Source of the DNA: Planctomycetaceae bacterium
Lineage (GTDB): Bacteria > Planctomycetota > Phycisphaerae > Phycisphaerales > SM1A02
Direction: 5' to 3'
DNA: 9,282 bases
Assembly (NCBI GenBank): GCA_947474205.1
Contig: CANJIC010000065.1
Span: 1 to 9,282 of the forward strand
This document shows positions 6,684-9,282 of this stretch, one piece after another. A model generated the notes under the pieces. It was not told the origin of the DNA and ran no database searches. It saw nothing but the letters and a program-made list of their open reading frames with translations. A program made the position numbers and the translations under genes. How positions within the stretch are numbered: position 1 is the first letter of the stretch; each line of letters opens with the position of its first letter.

Positions 6684-8272
6684 GTCAACACATAATGCCG
6701 CGCAAGTTGGGCAAATTGCGCTGTTTGCTCCGCGGCCCATGCGCGGTCGTGGCCAAGTTCTTGCGCCAACAAGTGCGCCACGGCGGCGGAACATTCCAAC
6801 GCGGCTTTTGCGTCAAGCAACAGTGAACGCGTGCGACGCGATAGAACATCTTCAAGCGTGCGAGCTTGCTCCATGCGGGCGGCCCACGCCACCACCACCA
6901 TGCTGTACGGAAGCCGCGCGTGCAACGGCGCGGCAAGATGTGGCTGCGCCTTCATTAGCGCCACAAGCGCGTCGGCGTCGCTGCCGTAGCAGCGCAGCCA
7001 CTCTGGATGTTGCGCGAATGCGTTGGCGTTCTGCGAAGCGCCGTGCACAAGTAATTTTTCTGTTTGACATGGTGCGGCCGCAAGCGCACCCGATTTCACA
7101 GCGGCGTTGACTGCATCCTCCGCCATCTTGCGGTACGTGGTCCACTTGCCGCCCATCACGCTGATCATTCCGCTGGCGCTGGTTTGCACAACGTGTTCGC
7201 GGCTTACTTTTTTGCTGGCGCCACCATCGGTTCCACCAGCGTGCACCAATGGTCGTTGACCTGCGAACACGCTCAACACATCGGCGCGGGTTGGCTCGCG
7301 CTGCAGATAGCGCGAAGCGTTGCGCAGAATAAAACCAATTTCCTCATCCAATGGTTTTGGCTCAATTTCAGCCACTTTCATGGGTGTATCGGTGGTTCCA
7401 ACAATCACGCGGTCGTGCCACGGAATGACAAACAGCACGCGTCCATCATCGGTGTGTGGAACCATAATGGCGGTATCGCCGGCGAGAAATGATTTTGGCA
7501 AGACTAAATGCACGCCCTGCGCGGGCTCAATCATGGCCGTGGCTTTGGGGTCATCCATGCGGCGAATGCTGTCGGCAAAAATACCTGTGGCGTTTACAAC
7601 AACTTTGGCGCGGATTAAAATATCTTGTTGCGTTTCTTCGCAGCGACACATGGCGCCACTGGTGCGCGCGCCATCATGAATTATTTTGGTAACCGCAATG
7701 CGGTTTGCAGCAACGGCGCCAAATTGCTGCGCAGTTTGCAGCAAGTTGACCGCCAGGCGCGCGTCATCAAATTGGCCGTCGTAGTACTCAATGCCGCCTT
7801 GCAAATCTTCGCGCTGTACGTTGGGAATTTTCTCTATGGTCTGCGCCGCTGAAAGCGTACTGCTTGCTTTTAAATTTAATTTGCCAGCCAGCGCGTCGTA
7901 CAACTTCAAGCCGGTTCCATAGAACGGGCCTTCCCACCATGTGTAACGTGGAACAATAAACGCCAATGGATGAACCAAGTGCGAGGCATTTTGGTGCAAC
8001 AACCCGCGTTCGCGCAGTGCTTCCATGACGAGCGCGAAATCCAATTGCTCCAAGTAGCGCACGCCGCCGTGCACCAACTTTGTGCTGCGGCTACTTGTTC
8101 CCTTGGCCCAGTCATGCGCCTCAACCAACGCGGTTTTGTAGCCGCGATTGGCCGCGTCAACCGCCGTGCCCAACCCCGTGGCGCCGCCGCCAATCACAAG
8201 CACATCAAATTGATCGGCGCCAAGTTTGCGCAATGTGTCCACGCGTTGCAATTGAATATCCGCCGCACTCAT
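6680..8272 (-). CDS. glpD: Glycerol-3-phosphate dehydrogenase, FAD-dependent
   Basis: The protein oxidises sn-glycerol 3-phosphate to dihydroxyacetone phosphate and passes electrons to the quinone pool at the inner face of the membrane. It has 530 residues, close to the usual size. The FAD-binding Rossmann motif is DVLVIGGGATGLG (23-35). RSTKLVHGGVRYLE (62-75), VVNATGIFAD (225-234), the block around FAGQRPLV (336-343), GGKWTTYR (374-381) and the C-terminal ARTLEDVLSRRTRSLLLDA (470-488) are the conserved blocks of the GlpD/GlpA family. The ATG at 8272 overlaps the glpK stop in an ATGA junction, and AAAGGAG lies seven bases upstream inside glpK. This makes the start secure and implies translational coupling; a longer GTG start at 8305 is not needed. 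The MBL-fold gene follows after 21 bp. No membrane-spanning segment is seen, as expected for a peripheral protein. Confidence 0.97.
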   Translation of the reverse strand: MSAADIQLQRVDTLRKLGADQFDVLVIGGGATGLGTAVDAANRGYKTALVEAHDWAKGTSSRSTKLVHGGVRYLEQLDFALVMEALRERGLLHQNASHLVHPLAFIVPRYTWWEGPFYGTGLKLYDALAGKLNLKASSTLSAAQTIEKIPNVQREDLQGGIEYYDGQFDDARLAVNLLQTAQQFGAVAANRIAVTKIIHDGARTSGAMCRCEETQQDILIRAKVVVNATGIFADSIRRMDDPKATAMIEPAQGVHLVLPKSFLAGDTAIMVPHTDDGRVLFVIPWHDRVIVGTTDTPMKVAEIEPKPLDEEIGFILRNASRYLQREPTRADVLSVFAGQRPLVHAGGTDGGASKKVSREHVVQTSASGMISVMGGKWTTYRKMAEDAVNAAVKSGALAAAPCQTEKLLVHGASQNANAFAQHPEWLRCYGSDADALVALMKAQPHLAAPLHARLPYSMVVVAWAARMEQARTLEDVLSRRTRSLLLDAKAALECSAAVAHLLAQELGHDRAWAAEQTAQFAQLARHYVLT

Positions 8273-9282
8273 GAAGTGGCTCCTTTGGATTCGTCTTGCG
8301 CCCACTCGCCAGAGCGAGCAAGCGCGCGCTTCCAGTTGGCGCGCTGTGAAATTCGTTGATCATCTGAAATTTTTGGCTTGAACACTCGGTCCACCGTTCT
8401 GTTCTTGGAAAGTTCTGAAATGTTTTTCCACATGCCGCTGGCGATACCAGCCATGAACGCGGCGCCTTGCGCGGTGGTTTCGGTCACCTTTGGTCGCTCC
8501 ACGGCCGCGTTTAAAAGATTGGCTTGCATTTGCATAAGTAAATCACTGGCGCTGGCACCGCCGTCCACGCGCAAAATTCCTACCGGCGCACCCGCATCGC
8601 TGGTCATGGCTTCAAGAACATCCGCCACTTGATGCGCGATTCCTTCCAGTGTCGCGCGCGCAATGTGCGCAGCGGTGCTGCCGCGAGTGAGTCCAAGTAT
8701 GCAGCCACGCGCGCGCGGATCCCATGTGGGCGCACCAAGCCCAGCGAAAGCTGGCACCACAAATACTCCGCCAGAATCTGGAACAGATTCCGCAAGTTGA
8801 TTCACGTCGGAGCTTTTTCGAATAATGCCCAGGCCATCGCGCAACCACTGCACCGCGCTACCGCCAACAAACACGCTGCCTTCAAGCGCGTAATGTGCTG
8901 GCTGATTTCCCATGCGCCACGCCACCGTGGTCAGCAATCTATTTTTACTTATTGCGGGCTGCGTGCCGGTTTGCATAAGCATGAAACACCCTGTTCCATA
9001 GGTGTTTTTTGCCATTCCCTTGTCCAGGCACAATTGCCCAAACAACGCCGCGTGTTGATCGCCAATCATGGAGCGAATTGGAATTTCGCTGCCAAAGAGC
9101 GCCGGATCACTCACGCCAAATTCATGATCACAAGAAACAACTTGCGGAAGAATTTCCACGGGCACATTGAAAATGGAAAGCATCTCCTGGCTCCACTGCA
9201 ATGTCTTTAGATCAAGCAAACTTGTGCGACTTGCGTTGGTGACATCGGTCATGTGCGCGCGACCGCCGGTGAGTTTCCACAA
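8269..9282 (-). CDS. glpK: Glycerol kinase (partial, N-terminus off the right edge)
   Basis: This enzyme phosphorylates glycerol with ATP to sn-glycerol 3-phosphate, the substrate of the GlpD encoded next. The window holds about 338 C-terminal residues; compared with roughly 500 in E. coli, some 160 are missing beyond the right edge, including the first ATP-loop region. The visible blocks are typical: WKLTGGRAHMTDVTNASRT, GDQHAALFGQ with the catalytic Asp, AKNTYGTGCFMLM, YALEGSVFVGGSAVQWLRD, VPAFAGLGAPTWDP, GLTRGSTAAHIARATLEGIA, and LRVDGGASASDLLMQ with the FGGY C-terminal domain. The loop before the catalytic Asp reads ALFGSEIPIRS. As I recall the families, it lacks both the Gly-Thr-Arg of the E. 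coli fructose-1,6-bisphosphate site and the His that HPr phosphorylates in Firmicutes enzymes. The last codons overlap the glpD start (ATGA) and contain its ribosome-binding site. Confidence 0.97.
   Translation of the reverse strand: MWKLTGGRAHMTDVTNASRTSLLDLKTLQWSQEMLSIFNVPVEILPQVVSCDHEFGVSDPALFGSEIPIRSMIGDQHAALFGQLCLDKGMAKNTYGTGCFMLMQTGTQPAISKNRLLTTVAWRMGNQPAHYALEGSVFVGGSAVQWLRDGLGIIRKSSDVNQLAESVPDSGGVFVVPAFAGLGAPTWDPRARGCILGLTRGSTAAHIARATLEGIAHQVADVLEAMTSDAGAPVGILRVDGGASASDLLMQMQANLLNAAVERPKVTETTAQGAAFMAGIASGMWKNISELSKNRTVDRVFKPKISDDQRISQRANWKRALARSGEWAQDESKGATS
8280..8286 (-). promoter_or_regulatory. Shine-Dalgarno sequence of glpD
   Basis: On the minus strand AAAGGAG ends seven bases before the glpD ATG at 8272, within the last codons of glpK. 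It fixes the glpD start. It is the only strong Shine-Dalgarno sequence in front of any gene in the window. Confidence 0.85.

Noticed and set aside
8273..8305. N-terminal extension of glpD from a GTG at 8305
   Set aside because: The ATG at 8272 has an AAAGGAG at ideal spacing and an ATGA overlap with glpK; the extension adds nothing conserved.
8629..9210. 193-codon open frame on the plus strand
   Set aside because: It lies antisense inside glpK, whose protein is strongly conserved. It has no recognisable motif.

Overview
The window looks like ordinary chromosomal DNA from a planctomycete-like member of the PVC group. That placement is inferred from gene style, not from a marker gene. The pointers are a Tat-exported Gfo/Idh/MocA oxidoreductase carrying a QKPL motif, a large secreted Gly/Asn-rich protein with one EF-hand, a long secreted FG-GAP propeller protein, and an almost complete lack of Shine-Dalgarno sequences. 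I see no tRNA, rRNA, CRISPR array, insertion sequence, integrase or phage gene.

Layout, left to right. (1) Positions 1-887, minus strand: the N-terminal 295 residues of a Tat-signal Gfo/Idh/MocA oxidoreductase, running off the left edge. (2) Positions 888-1174: an intergenic region with a possible promoter for that gene and, next to the following gene, a strong rho-independent terminator built from a degenerate T-tract tandem repeat. (3) Positions 1175-2974, minus strand: a 599-residue secreted Gly/Asn-rich protein with helical LTxxQ-like segments and a canonical EF-hand loop. (4) Positions 2975-3262: a divergent intergenic region with three TTGCAA palindromes. (5) Positions 3263-5719, plus strand: an 818-residue secreted protein with about seven FG-GAP repeats, an (SSSGG)n linker encoded by a 15-bp tandem repeat, and a C-terminal VCBS/FG-GAP-like domain with Ca-binding-type loops. 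(6) Positions 5705-9282, minus strand: an apparent operon glpK (5' end outside the window), glpD, and a metallo-beta-lactamase-fold hydrolase. Its last gene overlaps the end of the FG-GAP gene tail to tail by 15 bp.

The glp genes form one clear pathway: GlpK phosphorylates glycerol and GlpD oxidises glycerol 3-phosphate to dihydroxyacetone phosphate. glpK and glpD overlap by ATGA, and glpD has the only strong Shine-Dalgarno sequence in the window. The MBL-fold hydrolase follows 21 bp later and its role there is unknown. The two divergent secreted proteins are structural or adhesive in style, and neither can be given a function. I found no convincing new multi-gene system. The best leads are the uncharacterised EF-hand/LTxxQ secreted protein, the MBL hydrolase tied to the glycerol operon, and the repeat-built terminator.
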